Below, piece by piece: positions 37,014 through 48,652 of a stretch of 64,000 nucleotides of DNA. Origin of the DNA: Scytalidium lignicola (taxonomy: Eukaryota > Ascomycota > Leotiomycetes). The notes under the pieces were generated by a model that saw nothing but the letters and a program-made list of their open reading frames with translations, was not told the origin of the DNA and ran no database searches. A program made the translations under genes and the position numbers. Position 1 is the first letter of the stretch, and each line of letters begins with the position of its first letter. The DNA is taken from assembly GCA_002812745.2 (NCBI GenBank), contig NCSJ02000010.1:1-64000 (forward strand), written 5' to 3'.

Positions 37014-37835
37014 GTTGAACTCGAGGAAGAAAGAGTTGAACAGCAAAAAGAAGTAAACAGACGACTAGGAAATGGCACAGAGGAAAGAGACAAAGAAGAT
37101 GGTGTTGATAGGCAAGTATAAACTCAAAGCGGCATAGATTGCTTTCATTCGTAGACCTGAGGAGCTCCCCCATTGCCTTTTGTATGTGGGACTGGCAGGA
37201 ACAGCATGGGTCACCTCACAAGCGCCAGTTGAATAGGGAGATTCTATATTAAAAGACATCTTCGGTCAAGCCGCCACAAGAACAAGGCTTAGACTTTCCG
37301 CTCTCCAGCCGCAGCCGTAGCAGGGGATCAGTGTAGTACTAGTCATGACCTCAAATTCAGTCTTTTCTTTGGCCATAAAGAGAAATTTATTCAAATTCCC
37401 CACTTTATTGTTGCTTGATGGATTTTCTGGCAATGCAACATGTCAGCACAAATGATGGGTTAACATGCCCCGTGTGGAAATTTATGAAGTTGACTGGAAG
37501 AACAAGGGGGCTCGGCGAGTTTTGCGCTCACCTCACACGTTCCCTTGGCATCTTCTCACTAAATATTCAATGGAGCGATGCCTCGTTCGTTCCAGTGGGA
37601 TCCAAAAATAGGGATCAGACCTATTGTTCTACAGTACTGAGTTGCCAAGAACTGGAACGCTTGGCTGATGATATTGGAGGGCGTGTTTGGTGTAATGTGA
37701 TTGGTCAGCCTTATACACATGTAGGTTGATACACGTCCGGTTCGACGACGGTTCGACGACGGTTCGAAAGTTCTTGCCTTGGCTAAGAATGCCACGTTCG
37801 CTAAAATTACCCTAATGGATCATCTATTCTAACGA
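37014..37835. other. Promoter side of the small secreted protein and flank of the palindrome
   Basis: No supported gene. A 104-codon plus-strand frame at 37,415-37,729 has no recognisable features. At 37,738-37,770 an 11-nt unit 'ggttcgacgac' occurs nearly three times in tandem. Confidence 0.5.
37738..37770 (+). repeat. Short tandem repeat, 11-nt unit
   Basis: 'cggttcgacga' recurs twice exactly and a third time partially ('cggttcgaaag'). Confidence 0.75.
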
Positions 37836-37935
37836 CCTGTTGCGTGCATAACTGCGGTCAATTACCAAGGCTCTCACCTTGTAATCACCAGATCCTTCAA
37901 CACTATCACTAATCATGCAATCTCACAGTATCTTA
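37836..37935 (+). repeat. Left arm of a large inverted repeat (palindrome)
   Basis: About 100 nt that match, as reverse complement, the sequence at 38,588-38,692. Shared blocks include 'accaaggctc', 'gatccttcaacacta', 'catgcaatctcac' and 'gtatctta'. Mismatches are mostly transitions. Confidence 0.8.
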
Positions 37936-38587
37936 GAGCTTGTTCGGATTCTTATTGTTTTACTTTTTTTTGATCATTTAAGTATGTAATTCTTAGTTTA
38001 ATAGATTACTCTACTTACTAGACTGCTGAATTTCAATGTAAAATTAAGTAAAACAACTTCTTAACAATATTAACAACTATACAATTATTTATAATCAAAA
38101 CAATTTTATTTAATTATTTGTTTATAATCTAATATGTATGCTAATTTTAATAGAATTAACATTTATAGATTATGTAATACTCTTAAATTGTCATGGTTTC
38201 ATGGGCGAAACCCATATCCTATAGCATTCTAAATATTTGAAAAACTAAAGAATCTTATTTTTAGAGTCATATTAAAATAGCTAATTATTTACTAGAAAGT
38301 TACTTTGTACAGTATAATTACATAGTTGTTAATATTGCTAAAAGGTGTTTTTGCTCAATTTTACCCTAAAATTCAGTGGTCTAATAAGCAGGATAATCTG
38401 TTAAGCTAAGAATTACATTATACAAATATAAATAAATTTGATTATCTGATATTTTAACTAGTTTAACTTACTTATTCTAGTATATTCAAGTTGATTTCGC
38501 TTATGGTAAATCTGATTTTTATTAAGCAAAAGGCCAAGAAAAGGAGCTCTTGGCAAAAGGGGCGCAAAAGCTGAATCCGAACAGGCC
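37936..38587 (+). mobile_element. TTA-flanked MITE with 'CTGTTCGGATTC' terminal inverted repeats
   Basis: The left end reads GAGCTTGTTCGGATTC and the right end, reverse-complemented, GGCCTGTTCGGATTC. TTA stands on both sides (37,933-37,935 and 38,588-38,590), a target duplication expected of PIF/Harbinger-type elements. The 652-nt interior is AT-rich with no coding capacity, so it is non-autonomous. It splits the inverted repeat exactly at its centre. Confidence 0.75.
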
Positions 38588-38692
38588 TTAAGATACCGTG
38601 AGATTGCATGACTGATGGTAGTGTTGAAGGATCTAGTGATTACTGAAGTGAGCCTTGGTACAGTGACTGTCGTTACACACGTAACACGCCTA
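38588..38692 (-). repeat. Right arm of the large inverted repeat (palindrome)
   Basis: Reverse complement of the left arm at 37,836-37,935. Removing the MITE and one TTA joins the arms at 'gtatcttaagatac', a perfect palindromic centre. Confidence 0.8.
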
Positions 38693-39042
38693 CTCCGAGC
38701 TATCAGGAGCGAGTTATGCTTGTTATAGCACCAAACCAAAATGGAATGACAATATGGTTATGGAAAATGGTGTAGGGGCCTGGGGCCTCTGGCCTGGTGT
38801 ACTCGACTCTTCTGGAGACGCTCCACTGAGCCATCGTAGTCGCAGGGCTCGAAGTCCGAGTCGCTGTGCCATGTATAAAGAGTGAACGGTCTGACTCTCT
38901 GCCATATCTCCTCATTCCCTCGTCAAGCAACACTGATAGAAGCTTCAGCTCAAGGCCAAAGTTTGAAAGCAATTCTCTTTTTTTCCCCTTGTTTCCTTTG
39001 TGTCTCTTTTGTCATTTTGTCATTTTTCTATTTTCCCGCACA

Positions 39043-40913
39043 ATGACCACTCTGACACCAGCTGCGATTGTTGGCAACATGCACTCTTGGACTATTTTGA
39101 CCATCGCGGTGGCCGAACTGGCCAGCGCCTTGCCGCACAGCGCCGTCGAGATCGGGCCACCGACCCGCGTGGTTGGGCGACAGACCGACACTCAGGCTGC
39201 TGCCGTTTGCCCAAGCACCTTAGCAGCTGATGATCCGGCTTCCTTCCGAAGTGCTGATACCGATATCTACCTTGACGGTTTCCTAAACGCAAATGGCCAA
39301 GCTGTCCTCGGTATTTCGTCCTGTATCAAATCAAACGACGTCAGACTAATAGAACTTCAGCGAATGATGGTAACTGGATTGGTCTCATGGACGAGTCAAC
39401 TACCGACGGTGGTGGCTTCACGAGCAATCTCAACTGCATGTAAGTGAAAAGTTATACTGCTTCGGCAACCATTCCCATCGTCATCAGGCAGCCTATATGC
39501 TGCAGAACTTAGCGTTTAACACTTCCCAGGAATTGTCTTATCATACGGCTGCTAACCCATTGTGATCAAATAGTGAACTTGGCGGTCAAACATGCATTGC
39601 AACGGATGTCGACTGCAAATTCTTTACGCCGCCGCAAGGTAAGGACAAACCTCGTTCTCCCAAACACATGGTATCTCAGCACAGCTCTAACCACTGGGGT
39701 TTATTTTAGTTTGGTGGGTTCGGCGAGAGGCAACACATGCTCATGATTTCTTCACTCACGCGCATGAGGATCTTCAGGATGAAACCATTTACAACATTCT
39801 TTCCGTCGACAAGATGGTTGAGGATTTCAACTTCAACAAGCTGGGCCGGGATGATGTGGGTCTTGCTGAGAACATTCTGAAGGCAATCTCCCCCTTTGGC
39901 TCCATCTCAGACAAGGCGATTAAGCTGAACGGAGGAAATGGGAGACTTGCTGATAAAGCTGGTCTCGTTGGCGCTTTCATCGGCCTCGCGGGTGCTGGTG
40001 TTGCCTTGTTCGATTTCCTTCAGAACGAGAACGGCAACACGCCACCTACGCCCGAGGAGCTCGCAAGAGCTGCTAGCGACGTCTTGAGAGGCTTTTTCAA
40101 GAAGACCAACGACATGTTCAATACAATCAATAGGCAACTGTTCCGTGGCCACCCGGACCAAAACGAGCCTTATTTTCTTGGCAACTTCATCGACGGCCTC
40201 AAGGGTATCGGCATGAGCCCTAGCGACGATTCTATGCACCACATTACGCAAATCTTTTCAACCGGTGTATTCTTGCCAAATGGCGGGACTAGTCCTATCA
40301 AAGACGTGGTCCAGGATGCCATGAAGCTCATGAAGCTTCAGCTTGTCGGCGCAATTTTTGCTGCTCAGGATGTTATCGTCCATCGAAACACGGCAGGCAA
40401 CGAAGGCTCTTGTAATTCAATCAAAGGCGCCTATTGGGATGGCAGCGCCTGTTTCACCATGATGCATATAACTATTGATAATGGCTATATGATCCAGAAG
40501 GACTTTTCCGAAGATGAGATGAACAAGATGATCGACACCAACGGTGATTACGCATTCGACATGGAGCAGCTCTACAAGAACGTACAGTCTTGCAACAACA
40601 AGTTTGTCAAGTACCCCGATACCTCTGGTATCGGCCTTAGCTGGGATGGAGATTACCCGCCGTGTGCTTTCCCCCTTCGCTTCTTTGACTGCCCCAACAA
40701 CCCTTGCAACCTGGAGCTTGATCCCAAGGATCGCTACTACCACACACAATGCTTGGATGGGTAAGCTGAACCGATCTATGCTTGATGGTCTAGTGGGTAG
40801 CTTCTATTCATACTACCCGTGAGCATCAATTTTGGCCCGTACTTAGAGCTCCTAACCGCTATGTCAGAGGTCAGAGCGCATGGAGCGGTTACATCAACGT
40901 AGTAATTGTATAA
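39043..40913 (+). CDS. Secreted protein of unknown function, five exons
   Basis: Exons 39,043-39,310, 39,361-39,439, 39,574-39,638, 39,710-40,760 and 40,868-40,913 join in phase to 502 residues. Each intron has a branch-like CTAA/CTAAC. Intron 1 avoids the stop that follows 'AISTACK', and the last intron replaces the stop right after CLDG with 'GQSAWSGYINVVIV'. Translation may instead start at ATG 39,079, from which 'MHSWTILTIAVAELASAL' is a typical signal peptide. Exons 2-3 encode a Gly- and Cys-containing segment ('DGGGFTSNLNC', 'GGQTCIATDVDC'); exon 4 is a large helical domain with no motif I recognise ('FFTHAHEDLQDETIY'...) and ends with a cluster of Cys around 'CAFPLRFFDCPNNPC'. It resembles large secreted fungal proteins sometimes linked to chitinase-type C-terminal regions, but I cannot name a family. 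Confidence 0.7.
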
Positions 40914-43157
40914 GGGAAGGCTTATATGTATGCTTTACAGTTATTATAACTATTACAATTACAACTATAAGATCATATAATATTCTTATTACAGTATAAT
41001 TATACAAATTATAAAAGCTAGTTGCTTTAAATTATGATTCATTTGCAAAGTATACAGATTGAAAGGTAAAGTATATTCTCCACTGTAAAATTTAGCTACA
41101 AAGATCCTTAAAGAGCTATTATAACAATAATCGAAAAATGCTAAATTATTAATTAAAAATGGGTAACAGTTTCCGAGCGAGTAGCAGATCGGTCAACCGT
41201 AATTGTCAGTTAATATAGTTAACAAAATAATGCTAAAGAAGACACAAGATTGTATTAAAGTGAAAGCTCTTGAAGAATCGGTTTAAATAGTTTTGTTGTA
41301 AGGTAATTACAGTTTATTTAATCTATTTTAACTACAGTAATAATTTGTATGTGATCAAAGGTAGTAATGATACTTAAGGTTGTGCTGTTATCAGTGGTGG
41401 TTGTCGATTTACTAAAGCTAAGAGCCGATTTAACTACAGCTTTAATTTAAGAATATATGTTAGTAAGAATGAACACTGCCCTAAATAACATCACTTCAGC
41501 ATTCTCGACTGAGTCTGACTTAGAATTACATATTTGAAGAGAGTATGTGGTGGGCGAACTAAAGTCCAGAGACTAACATCGGAAACGACAACAGAGGAGG
41601 GATATATATAATGGGCTGGGAATGGATGGAATAAGATGGGCACTTGGTTCTACTATATTCATACATGCTGGAATGATTCTGATGGATATACAGATGAAGG
41701 TTCTGGTTCTATATAAATGGAGTAACAATTATTTTGGGAACAAAAATTAGAGTAATTTTCAATGATGCGCAAGGTGGCTGGCAAATTAAGGGGTGAGGCT
41801 AAGTTACTATGGTTGAAAAAAAAACTTTCTTGTCTACGACGTTGGGCATATTCTGAGGATACAATAATGAGGGTATGTAAGCTCTACTGTTGCGTTGTGG
41901 CAACTCGGGGGGAGGAGATATAAATGGAGATATTAGCAAGTGATATTGAAACCCAAGAAGATTGAGGGTTCACCATTGACAACTTCGCTGGTCAGTTCAA
42001 TTCGCAGTTTCCTAGAGAGTTCCGCAGGCAAAGTAGACAGTTTTGCTAACGAGATCAGTATTTTAAGAACCTCCGAATGTGGATGAACCTCTTCTAAATT
42101 CAATTATGATTTACATCTACATGCACGAATGTTTCCGGGGAACCGCTTAGAATTGCATCAACTCTAAGTTATGTCCCTGCCCTCATTTAAAGTTTGGCAG
42201 CCTATCACTAATATTTAGTTGCTTTTTAGCAGACAACCCCACTATACAGTAGCTAAAGCACTATAATACTCCATCATGGATCGAAGGATAATTGAACAGA
42301 CTCTTTCCACAACCATAATTATCATCATTACAACAGAAAATACGAAATAAAGTGAGATTTTCACGCGTCATGGATTGGATTGGAGTTATATTTGAGGTTT
42401 TCCCCTTGGTCATTGCCCTTAATGTCAGGTTTTCTGTGGGTTTAGGCACAATATCCACCATTTGAGATCCAGGCATTGATATTTTGAGAGTAGTTGCTAA
42501 TATTATTATATTACAGGGATTAAGACGCTAGATCGTAGGAGAGCGAGGGGGCTGGAACTCCCATCAATGATACCTGGTAGCAATGATGACTCAATAATTT
42601 ACAAATTGGGTGGAAGTAGATTATAGAAGTGTTGATGCGTGATCATCATAGTTACGACTGACGATGTTATATGTGTGAAGTAGCAATATTCAGTTGGCCT
42701 TCATCTGAATGTTTGGTATCTTTTACGATTATGTTCTCGGGATTATTGATTACATATACCTTTACACAAAGGCTGAGCTATCATAGGGAAAGCTCCTTTG
42801 TAGCTCCAACATGTGTTCTTCAACCACTGTAGTTGAAGGAGTTTTTGGATACAGGCTGGATACAATATGTTGTGCGGTTGGTGGACGAGGATTAGCTGCG
42901 AAAGGTTTTTAATTGCTGTTTCCTACTGAATAGTAGATGACTAGCAATAGCTTTTCTATGAATAAGATCTATACGTGTATGCATATTCATCCCCTTGCGA
43001 TTAATTTACCTCTTGTCAATTATCAAAGAACTCGTACTAATAAATGGTGCAGACATCCATACGTCAACAGAGAATACAGCCGTGCTTTTCGACCTCTCCG
43101 TCTCCTCAGTTATTCGTAAACCCTGTCTCAATGCTTCCGTTCCACAATCTCAACTAG
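40914..43157. other. Intergenic, about 2.2 kb, no supported gene
   Basis: The first 300 nt (40,914-41,200) are AT-rich and may be a small repeat remnant. The rest has mixed composition. Frames at 42,261-42,476 and 42,937-43,249 are short and unsupported. Confidence 0.5.
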
Positions 43158-43502
43158 TTACCAATCTTCCGCGACTTCTGCAAATAGAAACGTTTCATCT
43201 TGCATGGGTTTGCTACCAGGGCCTGTTGTACACGAGATGTGTCGCTTAGCAAGCTGGACAGTATCTCGTAAGAACTGAGTTGTGGTGAGAATGACGCTTG
43301 GTATGGAGATAATATATACGTTGTGAGATCTCACGAAGATGACAATTGTGTACAATGACGCTAGGATAGTCGAACTACTGGTGAATATAAACGAATAGCC
43401 TCTCCAGGACCGTTCTGTATTCTCAGGCTTGCCGGAGAAGAGCTTATCAGCGCGGTATAGAAGGGTGTCCCTGTTGTTGGTGAAGTTGGTTATGGCAGCC
43501 AT
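43158..43502 (-). CDS. Possible small membrane protein
   Basis: A 114-codon frame starts at a genuine ATG (43,502). It has a hydrophobic stretch ('FTSSSTILASLYTIVIFV' about residues 37-54) and a second one near residues 58-75. Composition looks protein-like, but there is no recognised domain and no clear introns, so it may be an exon of something larger or spurious. Confidence 0.3.
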   Translation of the reverse strand: MAAITNFTNNRDTLLYRADKLFSGKPENTERSWRGYSFIFTSSSTILASLYTIVIFVRSHNVYIISIPSVILTTTQFLRDTVQLAKRHISCTTGPGSKPMQDETFLFAEVAEDW

Positions 43503-44356
43503 TGTCCGGAAATATTAACTACACAGCTTCATTGCATGATATTCGGGAGGAAGAGAAATCCGAGTGTGGACTAATAAGGAGCCGGTTGTCATTATTGAAG
43601 ACAACGGAAATCATGGGAATATGGCTACTTACGTACGGTGTCCTCGAACGGATGTATGAACTACCTACAACTATATGTCTAAACCTAAGCTCGAACCTTT
43701 TGCTGTTTGTATGAGAAGAGTCTGACTTCTCTTCTAACCTCGTCGTTGCCAGCAAATCTTCGGCCTTTGCCTCTTCAAAATAGTTGGTTGGCAATTGGGC
43801 ATTACCGCGGTCTTACTATTTTGGAGCTAGATGAGGATTCCTTGAGAGGTGGTGTGCAGGGTTAGAGGCAATATGGAGGATGTCCGCATAGTCAATGCCA
43901 GGAATGTAACTATTCGGTGCCGATGCAGTTTGTGTTTGCCTGGTTGCCTAAGTGTCTGATTGCCTCAGGTATATATATGGGCGGTCTTCTATCCGTGCCT
44001 TAGGCAGTTGCTGCTCCTCTCCTCGACCCTCCTCTTCTCTCCTTGTTCGTGCTGCGTAAAACAAACTCATTTTCTTTCAGCCTGGGGGGTGTAAAAGGTT
44101 AAAGCTTCAGATATAAATGTGTGTGTGCTCCTATGACTTCTCCTCGCTACCGAAACCAAGCACTACCGCTGTGAGCCCGACTTCNTTTTTTTAACTTTGG
44201 TGGACATCGTTTGATTCAAAGCTGATGAGTATTCCTGACAGCATATTTTCCTTTATAGATTACCCAAAGTCTGTGGAAAGGTGTATCAGGATGTAAACTT
44301 GAAACCCGGGATCTAAATCTAGTCTCGAGACAAGCTCTCAATCCTTGCACTTGCCC
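43503..44356. other. Intergenic with an unassigned promoter-like element
   Basis: A TATA-like 'gtatatatatggg' (43,970-43,982) is followed by an extended pyrimidine-rich strip ('ctcctctcctcgaccctcct' and on). This is a plausible plus-strand promoter, yet no plus-strand gene follows before the minus-strand membrane protein gene. One N at 44,185 beside a T run. Confidence 0.4.
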
Positions 44357-45915
44357 TCATAAAGAATTGCTAGGTGAATATTGTTCCGAGCGCACTGTAT
44401 ACGACTTTGTCTCCAGGATGGCAGCCGTCTCGCTATGATTATCCACGTCCTTTTTTGACGTGTCCACCGCAGTGGAGGACTCGATTTCTACCTTATTGCG
44501 CCCTTCGTCCGGGTAGAGCTTCAACTCTAAGGGATCTGGAAACCGCTCGTATTGATTTCGCTTTCGTGACCGGCTGTGGGGGTTGTCGGAAGGTTGACGA
44601 CCCCTTGTTGGTTCGTGGGATTGAGAGACGGTGGAGTCATCAAAGATGCGTGGGAATATGTGTCTGAGGAAACGAAGCATCGTGGGCATCGAACCGCAGA
44701 TGATGAACAGGTTGCCTTCGATGAAGCTATGATGATGGGGTTAAGACTGGGATGCCAATTAAGGAGGCTTGGGCATTGCAGGGAGGTACTGTACTCACGT
44801 CCATACATCTGCCGGAGCTGCATCCCACGAAATGTCGGTGCTCCTGAGGGTTGCTGGCAGATAGACGAGTCGGACAATCGAGGTCGCAATCGTCCTGTGC
44901 CATTGTTCATCAATATCTAGGGCCTACGCCGGACGAGTTCGGCACGCGGGGGACGACTTACAATGACCCAATGCCGAAGATGGCGATGGCAGCAAGCTTC
45001 CGCGATCGTGGCATGTGGAGCTTGAGGACCATCGGGGTGGGCAGCATGAAGAGCATGATGTCCGTGATGATATTAGACACCGCTGTAGCCATGTACAAGA
45101 CCCCGGCGTCCAAACAGTATCCCGATTCGATCGTGAAGTCAAAGGCTCGGCGAACGGGGCGGCAGTGAAAGAACATGAGGAAGGTGATGATGGATGTATA
45201 GAGAGCAACAACGACGATGCTGAACCAGGCACCGATGCGGAACCATTTCTGCGGCGACAGCTGGAGGTAGACCACCAGCAGCGACAGTTTCGTGAAGCCG
45301 TTGCACATCTGGTAGACGGGGGCGGTAACGTATGTGACCTGTGCCAACGTCGTCAGTTCCAATTCAAGTCGGTGAGCGCCGTCTGCGGGACGTACCACCG
45401 AGTAGCTCTCGAATCTTGTGAGTGGCATTTCCCACACATGGGCACACATGCCACCCTGGACGATGGAGTCTGCGAGGGCATTGTCAGTACTGTAACGCTC
45501 TCTAGACGCAATGAGATCGGGTGTAGGTGATCTTACGGGTCAGCATGGCCTGGGTGATCAATGACATTGCCTATAGTTGTTGTTAGTCGTCTTCATCACA
45601 CAAAGTCGCAGTGACAGCGTGGAGAGCCCACGAACCCATCCGATGAATATGAATACTGGAGAAGTAAGCAGACGAACTCTTACGGGGAGCTCTGGATAGT
45701 TGATACTCACAATCATCGAGCTGCAAACCCTTGGCGAGATAGCACTTGGTGTAGAAGCGCTGGCACAGGGCCAGAAAGGCCAGAGGAGCTCCCAAACCGA
45801 ACACCAGGAAGTGGGCCAGCCGTTTGTTCTGGGCTGGATGGTCGAAATCCGGCACGATGCCCAGTGGTGGCAGCACCAACACTGTAACGCCGTCGACGAC
45901 AGGATATCCCGACAT
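44357..45915 (-). CDS. Rhodopsin-like (SAT4 family) integral membrane protein
   Basis: Seven exons join in phase to 391 residues: 45,915-45,711, 45,655-45,636, 45,570-45,537, 45,469-45,396, 45,338-44,962, 44,894-44,799 and 44,726-44,357. Several small exons at the N-terminal side are inferred from splice signals plus family pattern. The protein has about seven hydrophobic helices with the family landmarks 'QLDD' after helix 1, '[11 protein letters not shown]', '[20 protein letters not shown]', 'FFHCRPV', '[13 protein letters not shown]' and '[17 protein letters not shown]', then '[19 protein letters not shown]', followed by a roughly 100-residue charged cytosolic tail. Members are fungal plasma membrane proteins of mostly unknown role. 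A second, broken member of the family lies 6 kb away (51,642-53,514). Confidence 0.85.
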
Positions 45916-46783
45916 ATCTCATGGACGAAGGCAGGTACAGTTACAGTGACAGTGAGTGAGAGAACAGCGAGCGTACAAGAGACGCCGGACTTGGCGGCCC
46001 TTGGTGAACACTGATTGACACTGATTGACACTGATTGACACCGATTGACACCGATTGACACTGATGGGCAGTGCTGTGGACAAGCAAAAGCAAAGATACG
46101 GAGCCCTGGAAAGGCGATCGTGGTCCAGCAGCCTGGCAGTTGGGTACATATACTACCATCCCCATTAAACACTTCACACATACAGTACTGCAAGGCCCTG
46201 GTTGAGTGTAGATATTGATCTGCGTTTTCGAACCCTTTTCCCCATCTTCCAATCTCGCCACGGGCGCTGCATGTTCGTACGAAGTTGGCGACTGGGGGAG
46301 CTGGTCCAGAGAGTTTTCACCTATACGGAATAGGTTTAATGCTGTAGTTGCTGGTACGCTCGGACGGTGTTACGTCTGATGTACATCATTACTGTACACA
46401 GTAAGTAAGCAACCCTATCCAGTACGATTGCCATACAATTTATAACTGATGTGGACTAGTCCAGACCCGGCGCCATTAACCTTGACATTCATTAGTTTCT
46501 ACAGCACGGTACAACCGAGTACTAACTGAGAACTAACTGAGCGCCGTTGACCGCCAAATCGCCTTCCTCCACTCTTAGCCGACGCCAAACATCGCAGCGC
46601 AGCGGGAGGCTGGGGAAGAGGCACATCCCACTGCCCTGGATCAGGGCATAAAGGGACCGCGCAGGGACCGCGCAGGAGAGTTTGTTTCTCTTTTCTCCTT
46701 CTCGTAATTACTACCGCAGCTCTTCTGCTGCTCTTCTTGTCGTATACACTGTAGATCGTGTGTCTCACTTCTCCTCCATCACC
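45916..46783. other. Divergent intergenic region between membrane protein gene and oxidase gene
   Basis: The genes diverge from this 870-nt region, so it should hold both promoters. It contains a 10-nt minisatellite (46,011-46,070). The short frames here owe their existence to that repeat. Confidence 0.6.
46011..46070. repeat. 10-nt minisatellite
   Basis: Six tandem units: 'ctgattgaca' three times, 'ccgattgaca' twice, then 'ctgatgggca'. The period of 10, not a multiple of three, and the position about 95 nt upstream of ATG 45,915 argue for non-coding 5' or promoter sequence. Confidence 0.9.
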
Positions 46784-48652
46784 ATGAAATCCTCCATAGC
46801 GGCATCACTCGCGACTCTCGCGGCCACGGCGATCGCGACGTCGAATCCTCAGCAAGTCTGCGTAGGTTCACGCGGTTCTTTTTTTTTTTCGTCCCATCTT
46901 TTCATATCTTCCCGTTCCTTCTGGCTCTCAATTGGCCTGGCGGTAACACTGACACTGACCTGTGTCAAAGTGCGCGGCTCTTGCGGCAGATCAGCATCTG
47001 CATAGCAAGGTCCTCCTGCCAGACACCGCGGCGTACAATGCAGAGTTAGAGACGTACTACTCGGCCAATGCGGCGCAAGACGCCTGGTGTATGGTCCTGC
47101 CGGTGAGCACGGTGGATGTGCAGGCCACAGTGAAGATCTTAACCAAGGAGCAATGCCCGTTCGGTATCAGGGCCGGTGGCCACTCAGCGTGGAAGGGATC
47201 CAACGGCATCGCTGACGGTGTAACCGTCGACTTCAGCTACATGAACACGACCAGCTACAATCCCGACACTGGAATTGTCTCGATCCAGCCCGGTGCACGA
47301 TGGGGTTCAGTGTATGAGTTCATCGATCCATACAACGTCACGGTTGTCGGCGGGCGGACGTCGGTTGTTGGTGTTGGCGGCTTCACCACCGGTGGCGGCG
47401 TAAGTGTTTTTCGACATACATATATATATATACCGACCAGCGAACCCTGGCCAACAACTGACAACTTTCCAGTATTCCTTCCACAGCAACTCTCGCGGCT
47501 TTGCCTGCGATAATGTCGTCAACTGGGAGATTGTTCTTGCCAACGGCACCGTCGTCAACGCCAATGCCAGCGCAAATCCTGACCTCTGGAAGGCCCAGAA
47601 GGGCGGCTCTGGGAACCTGGGCTTCGTCACCCGAATTGATCAGCGTAAGCAATGGTNCCCCCCCCTTTTTTACCATAGGCCATTAAAAAGGTCAACATCC
47701 ACATATGTGAAGTAAAAACAAAAATGATGGGCTATACAGTGAGGCTGATAATGTAACTTCAGAGTCTGTCGATGGCACCCAACTGTGGGGTGGCTTCACC
47801 AGCTACAACCTGAGCGAGACAGACAACGTCTTCGATGCCTACATCGACTTTGTGGAGAACACCCCAGAGAACTCTCCCGATCAGACCATCATTGCCCTCT
47901 ACTACGACAATACGGGATTCGCCGTTCGATCCATCTTAACCAACAACCAAGGCATTGCGAATGCTCCCGCTTTCAACGGCTTCCTTGCACTGCCTAACAT
48001 CTCAAGCACCTTGTCCGTGGGACCCGAATCTGAGATCATCCCCCAGTTCAGCGGTCCCACGCCTCTGGGTCTCTAGTAAGTTCAGCATACACATCCCTGC
48101 TTCTGCTTATCAGTCTTATATAATAATCATCGACTAACACCTTAACTTAATTACAGCGCCAACTGGTTCACGGGTATGGCCACCAACAGCTTCGAGGCTC
48201 TAACCATCATCAACAACCTGCATGCTGAATACGTCGCCAAGATCGTAGCCGCCGCAACCAACTCGAACTTTAGCACCCTCATTGAGTTCCAGCCCATCAC
48301 CAATTCCATGGTCCAGAACAGCAACAACCGCGGGGGGAACATCCTCGGTCTGGAGCCCATCGTCGCAGATGGCCCGGTCCTCATGTGGCTGGTCTCACTA
48401 ACCGTTGACACCGAGGAGAACCAGGTGATCATCCTCCCCATTGTACGCGATTTCGTCGCTGCCATCAACCAGAGCCTGCAACAGGCCGGACAATTTGTTG
48501 ACTGGGTCTACCTCAACTACGCCTGGGGTGATCAGAAGCCGTATAGCCACTACGGACAAGCCAACCTTGACACGCTGACGACCGTGTCGCACAACTACGA
48601 TCCTAACGGTGTGTTCCAGAAGCTGCACCAGACCGGCTTCAAGTTTAGCTAG
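46784..48652 (+). CDS. Secreted FAD-linked oxidase (BBE-type)
   Basis: Five exons join in phase to 495 residues: 46,784-46,861, 46,971-47,399, 47,473-47,644, 47,763-48,075 and 48,157-48,652. It has a signal peptide ('[18 protein letters not shown]'); the FAD-binding PCMH core has '[14 protein letters not shown]', whose His is the usual covalent FAD attachment site, followed by '[13 protein letters not shown]', '[11 protein letters not shown]' and '[17 protein letters not shown]'. The BBE C-terminal motif is 'YLNYAWGDQ'. The second covalent Cys found in bicovalent relatives is replaced near 'GGRTSVVG'. These enzymes oxidise sugars, alkaloids or other small molecules outside the cell with O2 as acceptor; the substrate is unknown. 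The single N (47,657) lies in intron 3 beside a C run. Confidence 0.9.

Noticed and set aside
37738..37770. tRNA T-arm-like 'ggttcga' repeats
   Set aside because: No acceptor stem, anticodon arm or second half can be folded; it is a simple tandem repeat. I found no tRNA or rRNA gene in the window.
43519..43794. 91-codon minus-strand frame upstream of the possible small membrane protein
   Set aside because: It begins at TTG, has no in-frame ATG early on and no recognisable domain.
46011..46070. CRISPR-like array
   Set aside because: Units are 10 nt, directly adjacent and without spacers; this is a eukaryotic minisatellite.
45558..46261. Several long minus-strand frames around the membrane protein start
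   Set aside because: They run through introns and the 10-nt minisatellite; splice signals and family motifs support the seven-exon model instead.
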